From NCBI RefSeq assembly GCF_000203815.1, contig NW_004457637.1, positions 372,001-436,000 of the forward strand: a DNA stretch of 64,000 bases. The letters are read 5' to 3'. The position numbers were made by a program, and so were the translations under genes. The notes beneath the pieces were generated by a model. That model was not told where the DNA came from, did no database searches, and worked only from the letters and a program-made list of their open reading frames with translations. Positions within the stretch are counted from its first letter, which is position 1; every line of letters begins with the position of its first letter. The DNA comes from Cavenderia fasciculata (taxonomy: Eukaryota; Evosea; Eumycetozoa; Acytosteliales; Cavenderiaceae). This document shows positions 44,250-56,032 of this stretch, piece after piece.

Positions 44250-46250
44250 ATGGTTATTCTTACATTTATTCGGTAAGTATCCAATTTATAGAATTATATT
44301 TATATAGATATAGTTGTAAAAAAAAAGAGAGAATGAGAAGTAGAGTATGTAAAAGAGGAGATAGGAAAGGAGAGAGAAACTATACAACAATAAAAACAAA
44401 TGAACAACTAACAAATTACACATAATATTGATTATTATAATCATGGCGCCTGGATTTCTTACCTCTTTTTTGACTATAAAACAAACAAATACTTCTGTTA
44501 TTCAATCCCTTCCCAACCCAAACAAACTACAAATCAACAATACAAACAAATGAATGATAAAACAGATAGTAGTAACTCTAGAATGTCGACGACTAGAGTT
44601 GTGTTGGAAAAAAACAAAAAGGAGGAATGAATAGGCAACAAAAAGGATAATTATTATAATGTTTTTTTTGAGAGTTTGTTTATTTAGAGATCTTCGTCAT
44701 CGTCGTCGTCGTTGTCGTTTGTGTCATATGTATAATTTCTCTTCTCCCTCTTTTTTTTCTCCCTCTTTTCTTTTTTTCTCTCTCTCTTTTCAACAACTCT
44801 ATAGACCAAACAAACTTTTACTTTTCCACTTCTTCTTACACTGTTGTTATCAATTATTATTATTAGTCATGGAGAGACGGATTTTAACAAATATGGAATA
44901 TTACAAGGACATTTAAATGTTCCATTGAATAACAAAGGGAGGTATCAAGCTGAACAAGTTGGAAAGAAACTTGATCATGATATCTCTAGTACTTTGACCA
45001 GCAACGTTGATCTTGTAATCTCATCGGATTTAGACCGTGCCTATGATACTGCAGCCATCATTGTTGATAAACTATCGATCAAACCATCCAAACCCATCGT
45101 AACGACACCTCTTCTCAGAGAAAGATATCTTGGTAAACTGGAAGGTGTTGATATGCGACAATTGGTCACTTGGGAAGAGCTCCCTGAACAACCAAACAAA
45201 ATGTTGGAATTACAAAATCTCCTCTCTCAAAAATCAAATTTAATTTCAATCATTCAAGATAAAGATCAACCCAAACAACAACAACAACAACAAGAAGTAG
45301 AAGTATTACCAACACCACCACCAATCCAATTAACTAATCAAAATAACAATAATAATAATGAACAAGCACCAAAACTTTTAAATTCACAAATTAGTTATTA
45401 TAATGCACTCAAGCACCTTCCTCAAAAGGAATTAAAAATAGAATCAAAACAAAAATTAATCAAGAGAGCCAAAGAAGCATTCCATTTTATTCTCAATCAA
45501 GTACCTCAAAAATATGTAAACAATAGCACTACTACTATATTTGAATTCAACGATATACTCGGCTCTTCAGTGGTACCACCAGGCGAGGCGGCTCCAATGA
45601 CACCATCTCCATTATCTTCATCTACATCATCCGATGATTCAACGCTTTCATCTTCATCTTCATCTTCATCTTCATCTTCATCTTCATCTTCATCTTCATG
45701 GTCGTCATCATCATCAATCAACAATGAAAATCTCAATCATCTCAATCATTTCAATGAATTAAATATAAATAACAACAACAACAACCAGAATGGTGAATCA
45801 TCTAAAAATCATAGTAGTAGTAGTAGTACGACTACTACTAATGACAAAGAATTTCATATATTGGTTGTATCTCATTCACTGACATTAAAGACGTTACTCA
45901 GTCTTTTGTTGTTAAAGAAACCTTCGTCGACACCTTTTTGCAATTCATCCACCAACAATGAAAGTATCACACAGTCTGAAGAATCCTCTCACCAACATTT
46001 CAAGTGGATTCAATTGGAACTAAAGAATGCTTCACTTTTGCGCACTAGTTTCTCTGTGATTGAAAAGAAAACAAAGGATCAAAAGAAAAGAGCTCCTCGC
46101 GATGTCTACTTTTATCCCATTGTTTCATTAGAAGTTGCAACCCCAAAGTCTTCTTCTCCTCTTTCCATGTCACCTATACAAACTCATCATCATCATCATC
46201 ATCAACATCGTCAAGGACAACAATCAACAACCACCGCCACCAATCCCTAA
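44250..46250 (+). CDS. Histidine phosphatase (phosphoglycerate mutase-like) with long first intron
   Basis: Exon 1 is 44250-44272 (M-V-I-L-T-F-I plus CG). A GTAAGT donor starts a 594-base intron, and exon 2 is 44867-46250; phases agree and give 468 aa. The split codon CG|T restores the Arg of the catalytic RHGE motif: I-R-H-G-E-T-D-F-N-K-Y-G-I-L-Q-G-H-L-N-V-P-L-N. Residues ILQGHLNVPLNNKG are typical of PGM/TIGAR/fructose-2,6-bisphosphatase relatives. The second catalytic His is in LVVSHSLTLK (about residue 344). Between them is a large Gln/Asn/Ser low-complexity insertion, including a (TCATCT)n Ser tract. Substrate unknown. Confidence 0.85.
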
Positions 46251-46381
46251 GATAAAAATGTACAACAAATAATCCAACCGATTAATTAATTACCAACCAA
46301 CCAACTCATCTACTCAAATTCTGGATTTAAATTAAAATAACAAATTTAAATCCAGATTGACGAACGCGCAAACAACAAACA

Positions 46382-46414
<33 letters not shown>

Positions 46415-46728
46415 TTTTTTCCAACCAAAAACACAAAGAAAACACAAAACTCTCAACAACAAACATAATAATATTTTTTTCCCTTCTCTCTCACTCTCTC
46501 TCTCGTTAACCAACCAAGTAATATTGGTTTTTTTCCTCAATCAAACTAATCTTCAATGAAAAGTTTGATATCAAAATTGAATAAACAACAATAATTACTT
46601 TTTTTTTCTAAAACCAATAAAATCCAAGAAATTGGACTATGAAAACTAGTTTTTTATCTTTTCGAAAGTTTTATTGTTTGTTTTTTCAAACAAAATAGAT
46701 AACCAATACAATATATATTTATACATAA
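46251..46728. other. Intergenic spacer between histidine phosphatase and MRE11
   Basis: Contains an ATTTAAAT-type inverted pair around 46323/46350, an (ATA)n run at 46383-46412 and CT-rich tracts. No gene seen. Confidence 0.5.
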
Positions 46729-49114
46729 ATGGATAGTGATGAAGGAGATATAGAAACCTCTCAACAAGAAGAGGAAAAAGATGAAGATGTATTAAATAAT
46801 AACAACGATGAAGATGAATCATCTAAAATGAATGATGGTGATCAAAAGAAAGATTCAGATCAACAACAACAAGATACAAAGAAATCATCGATTATGAGAA
46901 TATTAGTAGCAACAGATAATCATTTGGGTTATTTAGAAAAAGATCCTATTAGAGGTGATGATTCTTTTAATTCATTTGAAGAGATTCTTCAATATGCACA
47001 CAAGTTAAAAGTAGATATGGTCTTGTTGGGTGGTGATTTATTTCATGATAACAAACCTTCTAGAAGTTGTCTATATCGTACAATGGAGTTGTTTAGAAAG
47101 TATTGTTTAGGTGATACACCAATCAAATTACAATTTCTTTCTGATCAAGCTGTCAATTTCTTTAACAAGTAAGAATAGATAGAGATAGAATATATATATT
47201 TATAATATGTTCCTTTTTTTAACCTTTTTCTTTTTCTTTTTCTTTTTCTTTTTCTATTTAAGATTTCATACAGTAAATTATGAAGATCCAAACTTTAATA
47301 TATCATTACCAGTATTTTCAATTCATGGTAATCATGATGATCCAACAGGTGAAGGTGGTTTAGCAGCATTGGATCTTTTATCAGTATCAAATCTTGTAAA
47401 CTATTTTGGAAAGACAGAGAATATTGATGACATTACAATATACCCGTTGCTCATTGGAAAGGGTGAAACAAAGATTGCAATCTATGGTTTGGGTAACATT
47501 AGAGATGAGCGTCTCTATCGTACATTCCAAAAACAACAAGTCAAACTAATGAAACCAATTGAAAGCAAAGGTGAATGGTTCAATATCCTCGTACTCCATC
47601 AAAACAGAGTGGCACACAACCCCAAAAACTATGTTCACGAACAAATGATTGACAATTTCATCGACTTTGTTCTTTGGGGTCATGAACATGAATGTCTTAT
47701 CAATCCACAACCTTCATCAATTGGTGAATTTCATATTACCCAACCTGGTTCTTCAGTTGCTACTGCCCTAAGTGAAGGTGAATCAAAAGAAAAGTAAATA
47801 TTAAATAATATATATATTTATTCTTCTTTATGTTATTAATTTATTTTCTTTTTTCTTTAGATTTGTTGGACTTTTAGAAGTATACAAGAATCAATTTAGA
47901 TTTAAACCATATCCTTTAAATACAATTAGACCATTTGTATTGGATACTATAACATTGGCAGATAGTAAAATCAATCCAACTGAAAACGAAGAAATAGCAA
48001 CATTTTTGGAAAACAAGGTGGAAGCAATGATTATTATGGCAAAGGAAAAGGCTGCTGGAAAGCCAAGTGAGAATCTATTACCACTCATTCGACTCAAAGT
48101 AGACTATACAGGCTACAGTACTATCAATCCACAGAAATTTGGTCAACGTTTTACTGGAAAGGTGGCCAATCCAAACGATATCCTCCTCTTTACCAGAAAG
48201 AAACCAACCTCTTCCAAAAAACAACAACAAGATGTTTTTGATTCTGAAAAAACAAAACCAGATGACAAGATCAAGGTAGAGGATTTCATATCAGAGTTTT
48301 TAGGTAATACTCCTGCTGATCGTTTAAATATTCTATCTGAAACTGATCTTCACTTTGCTCTTCACAATTTTGTTGATAAAGATGAAAGTGATGCTATTTC
48401 AAAGTATGTATAAAAAAATAATATTATTAATAATAATATATGATATTTATTAATTAATTTTTTTTTTTTTACTTTTAAAGTCTTGTAAATTTATCAATAT
48501 CAAAATCTTCACAATTCTTGAAACGAAATGTTGCAACAAAAGATGCTCATCATGACCATATAGTCAAAACGATTGAAGAGAATTTACCAATTAATTGTAT
48601 ATCTGGTAATGATCAAATCACTAACCCATCAAACTCCACTACATCAACATCTACAACCTCTACACCATCATCAACTCAAAAGAGTAGTACACAACAACAA
48701 AGAGGTGGTTTACAAATGTCACCACCACCAATGCCATTTGATCCAGATGCATTTGAAGGAAATGAAGATGATGAAGAAGATTCACATAGAGACCATCATC
48801 ATCATGGAGCAGATGATCATGGTGATCAATCAAGTAGTGAAGATGAATTATTTAATTCCAATATGTTTAAAACACCTGACCCTCCAAAATCAAAAAAGAC
48901 ACCTGCCTCCAAGAAAAGTGCAACACCAAAGACACCATCATCTACCACCTCTTCACCAAGAACTCCCTACAGATCTCCAGTTGGGTCACAAGTTATTAGT
49001 TTGGATGACTCAGATGATGAAGACGGAAGTGATCAAGATAAAACAAAGAAAAAGAGAGCTAAAAAGGCTGATCCTTCTCCAAATTCTTATGCTAAAAAGA
49101 AATCAAAGCAATAA
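46729..49114 (+). CDS. mre11: Double-strand break repair nuclease MRE11
   Basis: Exons 46729-47168, 47263-47793, 47861-48403 and 48481-49114 give 715 aa. After an acidic, Asn/Gln-rich N-terminal extension of about 55 residues, the phosphoesterase motifs follow: VATDNHLGY, GGDLFHDNKPS, IHGNHDDP, VLHQNR and WGHEHEC. These bind two Mn ions. The capping domain and a Ser/Thr/Lys-rich tail with an acidic patch follow. With RAD50 and NBS1 it senses and trims broken DNA ends. The N-terminal extension is longer than in animal MRE11, which starts almost at the first motif; an internal Met just before RILVATDNHLGY could also be used. Confidence 0.95.
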
Positions 49115-49180
49115 ACAAAGTCTGTATAAACACAAACCAGGTAATTTTTTTTTTATTTTTTCGATCATTATTATTTTTTT

Positions 49181-50202
49181 TTAACTGTTTGAGTCAAAAC
49201 TATATCTTACACCTTGTAATATCCAATAAACCATCTTGTGGTATGGTGTTGAATAATTTATAGTTTTAAAAGTTTGTTCCAAATGTTTGATATTGTCTTG
49301 AGCCGACTTTTGATCAGAATCTTTAAAGTTTCTTTTCATAAATTCCTTGACCATTGAATATCTTGTTGTATTTGTATATTGTTTCATTGTTAATAATAAA
49401 ATTATTTCTTTAATTCTTGATTCATCAAATACTAAAATAAAAAATAAAGTTAATATTTAATTATATTTTTTTTGATTCTTTTTTTTTTCATTACATACTT
49501 GAATCATTATCAATATCAAACTCTGGTGAAATCAATAAAGAACAAGTTGATTCAAGTTTTCTTTTTTGATTCATATCTCTCCAAAGATAAGTTTTTGCAA
49601 AAAATGAATCAGGACCATTGGCTAGGATACCCTTTTCAACCAATTGTTCACCAATCTTTGTAGTTATTTTCCTTTGGACTTGGTAGTTGAATCCTCTTGA
49701 AATTGACATGATCATTCCTCCAAATGTTTTACTTCTTTTACTCGAAAATTTATCACATTTATTTAAAATATAATCCAATACACCATCTCCAGTTGGTGTA
49801 ATATCAACTACTTTTATTAATATTAAACTATATTGATAAAAAATAAAGTATTAAAAATTTAATTAATTTGTTTGTTTTTCTTTAATCTATTTACTTTTTA
49901 ACTTCTCCCTTTTCAACAGCCAATCTACCTCTTAACAGTAAATCACCCAATGCAACTCCAATAAATCCAAGATAAAAGGGCACATTTGAAGGTGGAAGTC
50001 TACATCTTTGTTGTCCTTGCAACATTAATAAAAATAATTGTTCTGGCAAACTTAGATTATTCTTGTCCAACTGTCCTTGATTTATCTTGTTGTTGCTATT
50101 ATTATTATGTTGATAAAATGATTGTACTTTGGGTGATTCCATCTTTGGGCTGGTATCTAAAAATAAATCATCATGGTTTGGTTGGAGTAAGGATTCGTTC
50201 AT
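49181..50202 (-). CDS. GOLPH3: GOLPH3/GPP34 family Golgi phosphoprotein
   Basis: Exons 50202-49895, 49827-49499 and 49431-49181 give 295 aa. An Asn/Gln-rich N-terminus is followed by LSLPEQLFLLMLQGQQ, YLGFIGVALGDLLLRGRLAV, DITPTGDGVLDYIL, QLVEKGILANGPDSFF and a C-terminal YHKMVYWILQGVRYS. These align with the GPP34 blocks of GOLPH3 (EEVLLLGLKD, LIELALRGRLQLE, APTGDVLLDEAL, LVEKGVLTTEKQNF). GOLPH3 binds PI4P on the trans-Golgi and retains glycosyltransferases in COPI vesicles. The exon 2 acceptor was chosen because it alone keeps frame. Confidence 0.86.
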
Positions 50203-50872
50203 TTTTTTTTTAAAATGAATGGTCAGAATATATATTATTTTAAAATTTGATTAATTCTTTTAGATAACAAATGAAAATAAAATAATAAAGATTTTGTGAA
50301 CCAACAACAACAACAACAACAATATTATTTTTAAAATTAATTTAATATAATATCCAAATCAGTCAATCCCTTTAAATATTTTTATGTGGGTAGAGAGAGA
50401 TAGAAAGAGAGAGAAGTGTGGTTGAGAGAATGTATATGTGTTGGGGATTTATACACTTTAGAATATCGTATAGTTGGTTGGTTGGATGGATGGATGGATG
50501 GATGGATGGTAGTATCTTATCTGTTTTACCGGACGGAAATCAATTTCATCCTGTTTTTTCTCTTAAGGATTAATATTCATATGTATATGTTGGGGGTAGT
50601 AGTATGTGTTGATATTTTTGTTTCGTTCGAAAAAACTACTCAAACACTACTTCATCAACCACCACCAAACATATATATATATATATATATATGTATTTTT
50701 TTTAATATTCGAAAAATTGTTTATCATTCATGACAAGCAAGATCTTCATTCATCTATGGAACAACTACTTGTCATCTGCCAACAATAAATGAATAAATGT
50801 CAATATGAGGGGTTGTACTATCATTTGGTAATTACGAATGACGCTAAATGTTGATGATCAATCACCATTTTT
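50203..50872. other. Intergenic region with microsatellites
   Basis: Holds (GGAT)n at about 50483-50510, (AT)n at about 50670-50692 and (CAA)n at 50306-50323. Plus frames at 50416-50733 are low-complexity read-through and not called. Confidence 0.5.
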
Positions 50873-51709
50873 TTATATAGTAATGGAATTATCATAATAA
50901 TGATGGTTAAATGACGACGAAGTTATAGATGACGTCGCCTGCAATAGAGGTGATGTCGGTGATGATGATAACAATAAAGTTGTCTCACTATGATTATTAT
51001 TACTATTATTATTATTATTAAATAAATTATTTGTATGAGGAGGAGAAGTAGAAGGAGAAAATGTGGAATGACCAAAAGATTGGTAATAGTTGTAAATGGA
51101 TGTTGGTGATTTATGATGATTATGATGGTTAATGTGATGTTGTTCAGTTGGTTCTTGGTTTTGACTAGCAGCATTGGCTTTATAATGTATATTTAATACC
51201 AACAATAGAATAGCTACCAATGAAATTGACATTAACAACAACATGCCAATAAAAAAGGTTGATAGTTTTTGATCTAAAGAAGAATTAATTAATAAATGAT
51301 AGGTTTGGTTATTTTGTTGGTATAAATATTTATATGTACCACAAAAATCACAATGATGATATCTATCAAAGTCTTTCGAAGTATCATTTACACAATCATA
51401 TTGGAATATGATGGTTGATATCATTGGATTATAACATTCTCCAGTGCCATTGTCCAAAGATCCTTTCTCACAACAATCTTTTGACTTGTGAGGTATTATT
51501 GTTGATACATTTGAATCTAGAGAGGATGTTGTTGTTGTTGTTGGATCACCAACAATAAACAAATGACTATTATTATTACTATTCTCAATCGATAGTAGTA
51601 CTACTATAATGATTACTATTACTAAAGTTATATTATTGTTATGATGATGATGATTGTTATAATATTGTTTTTTTCGATGATGTTGTAATATTGTATATCT
51701 ATTATTCAT
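50873..51709 (-). CDS. Type I-like membrane protein with Cys-rich ectodomain
   Basis: A 278-aa frame. A His/Asn-rich cytosolic start is followed by a hydrophobic segment (ITLVIVIIIVVLLSI, residues ~27-41) that may be a signal anchor or cleaved signal. The next ~105 residues contain about seven Cys and several N-glycosylation sequons (NVS, NDT, NQT, NSS). A membrane helix lies at about 151-172 (TFFIGMLLLMSISLVAILLLV), then a ~100-residue His/Asn/Ser-rich tail. The pattern suggests a small cell-surface protein. No family recognised. Low-complexity tails are common in this lineage. Confidence 0.65.
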   Translation of the reverse strand: MNNRYTILQHHRKKQYYNNHHHHNNNITLVIVIIIVVLLSIENSNNNSHLFIVGDPTTTTTSSLDSNVSTIIPHKSKDCCEKGSLDNGTGECYNPMISTIIFQYDCVNDTSKDFDRYHHCDFCGTYKYLYQQNNQTYHLLINSSLDQKLSTFFIGMLLLMSISLVAILLLVLNIHYKANAASQNQEPTEQHHINHHNHHKSPTSIYNYYQSFGHSTFSPSTSPPHTNNLFNNNNNSNNNHSETTLLLSSSPTSPLLQATSSITSSSFNHHYYDNSITI

Positions 51710-52201
51710 CTATATCTACTATCTATCTAATAAAATATCAACCAAAAAGGTATTTTGATTGCTATATACTACATAAATGAATCAGTCTCTTTCTCCACCT
51801 TGAATCAAGGTGATGGGGAGAGAGAGAGAAAGAGAGAAGGACAGACAAGTTGTTCTCTCCTCTCATCCTCCTCCTAGTGTGTGCTATGCTGATGCTAATA
51901 CCACTACCTCTGCACAATCAAACAACATCCTATAGTGTGAAGAAGAAGTGAGGGGTGATCAACTCATACCAATGAGCTTTTTCTTTTAAAACAAAAATAA
52001 GTGGTGTGAGAGACCGACTGACCGATTTAATTGAGGTGAGAGCCCTAAAAAGTAAAAATCTTTGACATGACATGACTGACCAATGTTTGTCTCACTAAAA
52101 AAATGGTCAGTCGGTATGAATGCCATGGCTTATAAGGAGCTCTCCAGAGCTCTTTCAGTTCATTATCAAACTCTTCCAAGCTTGCCTGCCTTCTCTCCAA
52201 G
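51710..52201. other. Intergenic region upstream of a small gene
   Basis: Contains an inverted repeat GAGCTCT-CC-AGAGCTC (52137-52152) just after a TATAAG element, and several copies of GACTGACC or its complement between 52015 and 52115. These may be promoter elements of the small gene at 52202. Confidence 0.45.
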
Positions 52202-52456
52202 ATGATAGAAAATCAATTAGTATCAAACACCTCCTCCTCCTCCTCCTCCTCTGCTGGTCTCAAGACCGAAGAACCGCAAGCTCCTATTGTTGCTAGTAAG
52301 TAGATACTTTAATTTAATTTAAATACTTTTTTTTTCAAGTTTCTAATCAACATCTTTCCTTTAGAAAACCCAAAATCAATGAATGAAGCAATGTCGTTAT
52401 TAGATAGAATGGATAAACAATTCAGGGCTTATGTTGGTCAAGCCAATACAATTTAA
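52202..52456 (+). CDS. Small spliced protein, 61 aa, unknown
   Basis: Exons 52202-52295 and 52365-52456 join with a GTAAGT donor and a TTTAG acceptor, in phase. The peptide starts MIENQLVSNT, has a run of seven Ser from (TCC)n, then GLKTEEPQAPIVAKNPKS and a helical C-terminus (MNEAMSLLDRMDKQFRAYV). The acceptor's pyrimidine tract, GC-richer codons in exon 1 and a TATAAG upstream support a real gene. No family recognised. Confidence 0.55.
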
Positions 52457-52777
52457 ATCACAAGATACTGGAGCTTTTTTTACACAAAAAAGAATTTTCA
52501 CATGTAAATCGGGATCGTCCTTGCTCAAGCCAAGAGAAGACCATCATACTCTTAGTATATTGGATCATAGTTCAATGAAAATGATATCTCTCTAGTAGTA
52601 GTAGTTCAAAGTTGAATCAACTTCAAATGGTTTTTCAACAAGTAATGACTCATATACCTTCCCACCTCTCAACTCATCACAAGTCTAAGCTTTAAAGAAT
52701 AAAAATCGTTAAAAATCGATCAATATGTAATATCATTCTATTTTTATCTTTGTATTATTATTACTCTTTAAAAGAAA
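52457..52777. other. Intergenic spacer
   Basis: Probable 3' untranslated region of the small gene (TAG repeats near 52590) and the promoter of the next gene. Nothing else seen. Confidence 0.45.
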
Positions 52778-53885
52778 ATGAATAGTAATCTTTTAGCTTA
52801 TAGTAGTCAAACAATAGTATCATCTTTACCATCAATACCATCATCATCATCTATTCCTCTAAACAACAATAAACAACAAAAAGAAAAAGAAAAAGAAAAG
52901 AAAAAGAAAAAGAAGAATGTACTATTATCAGACTTGATCTATTTGATCATATTTATACCTATTTGTTATCTATGTTATTACCTACCATCATTTTATATTG
53001 AATCATTTGATTATCTATTTGATACAAGTAAATATGTACTTTGGATTTCATCGATCATTATTGGATACACCTATGTCAATCTTGTTACAGAATCTAGAGA
53101 TTATCCTTTTTATTGTAGAAATAAAACTCATAGAGTATGTATATAAAAAAAAGAAATAGATCTATCTATATACCTTGACTAATTATCATCTTTTTTTGTT
53201 GTGCTGTAGGACTTTATACAATTATTAATTATATTGACATTGATGTATTTTATTGCTCCAAGTAAAGCATTAATGGGAAATAGTAATGGTGATAGTACTA
53301 CTACTACTACCACTACTACTACTGCCAATCAAACATTTATATACAACTATGTAACCTATTTTATTCCATACTTTATTGCAATACATTTCACATACTTGGA
53401 TCATAATCTATTGGTCCTAAGAAAAGCTGGTCATAAATTGGGTACACCATCACTTTGGAAAACATATAATTTCCAAGAGATTATTGCCATTGTTCCAATG
53501 ATTCTATTGGTCCTTTCTCTCCTAACTTGGCATCTTTATTTAATTGTAATGACATTAATACAATCTTTTTATTAATTATTATTACTAACAGACAATCTTT
53601 ATTTCTATTTCTATTTTTTAGGCTATAAATGGATTATGGAAATATTATTTAATAGTATATGGAACTGTACTGTCAATTGTTTTAACTATCAATTATATAC
53701 TTGCCAAGACACATTATCTTCACATACACCATTATATTATATTTGGATCACTTATTCCATTCACTGCATTCAATAATGCACTATCATCTTTTTGTCTTGG
53801 TGTTGCTACTGGAATCACTGTAGAAGGTGTTTCTAGATGGTCAATGGCAAAACTATGGTATCCTGGTATTAGAACTTTTAAATAA
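52778..53885 (+). CDS. Conserved multi-pass membrane protein
   Basis: Exons 52778-53134, 53210-53545 and 53622-53885 give 318 aa. A Ser-rich and Lys/Glu-rich start precedes seven or eight membrane helices. Near the C-terminus, LHIHHYIIFGSLIPFT followed by LGVATGITVEGVSRWSMAKLW resembles a block I recall from fungal LCCL-type membrane proteins (HHYILALLLLPGT ... GLFINGIARWGF). The shared HH and SRW residues could be functional, but the family has no established activity. An acidic/Thr-rich loop (poly-T from ACT repeats) lies between helices. Confidence 0.72.
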
Positions 53886-54035
53886 ACAAATAAAAAGAAG
53901 TTAAGATAAACCTTTTTTAACTAAAAATAAAGACTAAACTTATATAGTTCTTTTCTTTTTCTTTTTGTTTTAAAGGTGTATACAATGTATGATATATTTT
54001 AGGTTCCCTACTCTTGTAGACTTTTATTAATTAGC

Positions 54036-54820
54036 TTATTCGCCAATGACGTTTCTCTCAGAGACATAAATACCATCGAGGAACTTTCTGACATCTTTGT
54101 ACTTGATTTGAGATCTGAGTTGGATAGTGGCACAGGATTGAGACAATCTTTCGAGACAGTTACCAACGAGGACGATTTCATCCTTGACCTTTTCAGAACG
54201 GACACAGGTGATACCTTCGAGTAACTCAATACGACGAACGATCTTTTCACCGAAGAAGTTACGGATTTCAACAACCTTTCCACCATCAACGACGACGACG
54301 TTGATTGGGAAATGGGCATATACGAATCTCATCTTGTATTCGAAACCCTAAAAAATTAAAATAGTAGGTAGTAGTAGTAGTGATGATATGTTAGTTTTGA
54401 TTCCTTATTTTGTGTTTTGAATAGAGAATTGTATGTACCTTGGTGACACCAGTGATCATGTTCTCAATGTGTGATGAAGCGGTGGTGAGAGCAGCAATTT
54501 GATCACGGAGACCGAACCATAACTCGAGGAGGACGGTGGTGTCCTTCTTGGTCTTGACGAGGGAGATGTCGACTTGCATGTGACTGAGATCACGGTTCAA
54601 GGTACCACGTGGGCCGGTGACTTGGACCTTTCTTCCCTTGATTTGGACAGTAACTGTGATAGATTAGATTGTGAAAAAGATACGTATTTGTGTATAGTGT
54701 AAGGATTAAGGTTGTTAGTCTCGTCTTTTTACTCTTTCTCTCTATCTTGCGTTGTGTTAAGGATTCACACATACCTCCAGTTGGGACCTTAACAGTCTTT
54801 GATGATTTGATAACTTTCAT
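54036..54820 (-). CDS. rpl9: 60S ribosomal protein L9 (uL6)
   Basis: Exons 54820-54775, 54653-54439 and 54347-54036 give 190 aa, the standard size. The sequence reads [20 protein letters not shown]-type in the N-terminal domain (here [17 protein letters not shown]), [40 protein letters not shown] and [12 protein letters not shown]-type (here [14 protein letters not shown]). It sits at the base of the P-stalk of the large subunit. Codon use is the most GC-biased in this stretch, as expected for an abundant protein. It is divergent from the YAE1-domain gene. Confidence 0.96.
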
Positions 54821-55105
54821 CTCTGTGTGTGAACGTAGTAGGGGAATCTAGTTTGTTAGTATGCAGAGTTTTGATACTCCATGGATGGATTCGCCGACTG
54901 AGCTCTGCCGCAGCAGAAAGGATGTCGTGACTTGTGAAAATTGCAAAAAAAAAAAAAAATTTCATTCGCCATCATGAAATAGTCGCCCGTCCTTAAAATT
55001 AAAGTTATCTCTTTATCAAACCGACCGAAACACATTCTTCACTATTCAACATACATTGATTGTTTCCTATAGAAAGAGATAGATAGAGAGAGAGAAAAGA
55101 TAAAA
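54821..55105. promoter_or_regulatory. Divergent promoter of rpl9 and the YAE1-domain gene
   Basis: 285 bases with a 14-A run at about 54946 and GA-rich leader sequence before 55106. No specific element called. Confidence 0.45.
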
Positions 55106-56032
55106 ATGAGTAATAAACATTTAGATGATGATTTCTATGGTAGTGATGATTACGATATTGTCAACAACAACAACAACAACAAAGACAAAGATAATGGTTC
55201 AAGAGAAGCAGAGAGATCAAAAGGAAAAATTTATCCTGTATGTCTATATACAATACCCTTTTATTCATCATGGTCATCATCATGATCATCATGGTCATCA
55301 TCATGATCATCATCATCATCATGATCATCATTCTAATAGATTATATATTTTTAGATGGGATATAGAGATGGTCTTGAAGATGGAAAGAATCAAACATTAC
55401 AGATTGGGTTTAACGATGGATTAAAGGAAGGTGTCATTTATGGTTATAATTGGTCTCTGTTGCTTGGTGCTGTTAGTTCTGTAGATGTATTCTTTCATCA
55501 CAACAAACATTTTGCAAATGAGCATACCTCTAAATTGGATGATTTAATTACATCTCTTCGCGTGCTTATTGATTCAAAGTTGGCTTCTCCATCGGTCGAT
55601 GTATTAAAACAAAAGTTTATGGTTTATGAACATATCGATCAACCAACTATAGTAACAAAGACAAAGAAATCTTCAAACTTTGATGGATGTTGTGGTGGCA
55701 GTCAAAATGATGATGGTTGTTGTAAACAAGTTGAGGAAAAAGAAGAAAATACAAAAAGTTCTTGTTGTTCAACTCTAGAGTCATGTTCAACTACAACAAC
55801 AACAACAACAACAACAAATCAAGATGATCAACTACAACAACAACTACAACAAAAACAACAATCAAATTTAGATGAAAAGATTCAAAAGGAATTTGAAGAG
55901 GAAAAGGAATTCATTAGATTTAGATTAGAGTGTATTGAAGCTATCAACAAATGTGGATTAAAAGGTGAACAAATTATCAATGATTGTTTGACCAAAAAGA
56001 TGACTGTCAAATTTGGCAGCTCAAGTTATTAA
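55106..56032 (+). CDS. YAE1-domain (LTO1/ORAOV1-like) protein
   Basis: Exons 55106-55237 and 55355-56032 give 269 aa. Residues 45-80 contain the deca-GX3 signature: GYRDGLEDGKNQTLQIGF followed by NDGLKEGVIYGYNWSLLLGA. Such proteins adapt the cytosolic iron-sulphur machinery to the ribosome-recycling ATPase ABCE1. The C-terminal half has Cys-rich clusters (DGCCGGSQNDDGCC, SSCCSTLESC), a poly-Thr and poly-Gln stretch and a final helical region. The Cys clusters are not part of the core family and might bind metal. The intron carries a (CATCATGGT)-type minisatellite. Confidence 0.82.

Noticed and set aside
44640-44840. Start codons near 44658 and 44551 as the beginning of the histidine phosphatase
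   Set aside because: They are out of frame or lack a usable donor; the exon at 44250-44272 fits phase and restores the RHG motif.
49800-49820. Acceptor at 49811-49812 for exon 2 of the GOLPH3-like gene
   Set aside because: It creates an immediate stop; the upstream AG at 49828-49829 is in phase and adds family-like residues.
50416-50788. Plus frames over GGAT and AT repeats
   Set aside because: Open only because of microsatellites.
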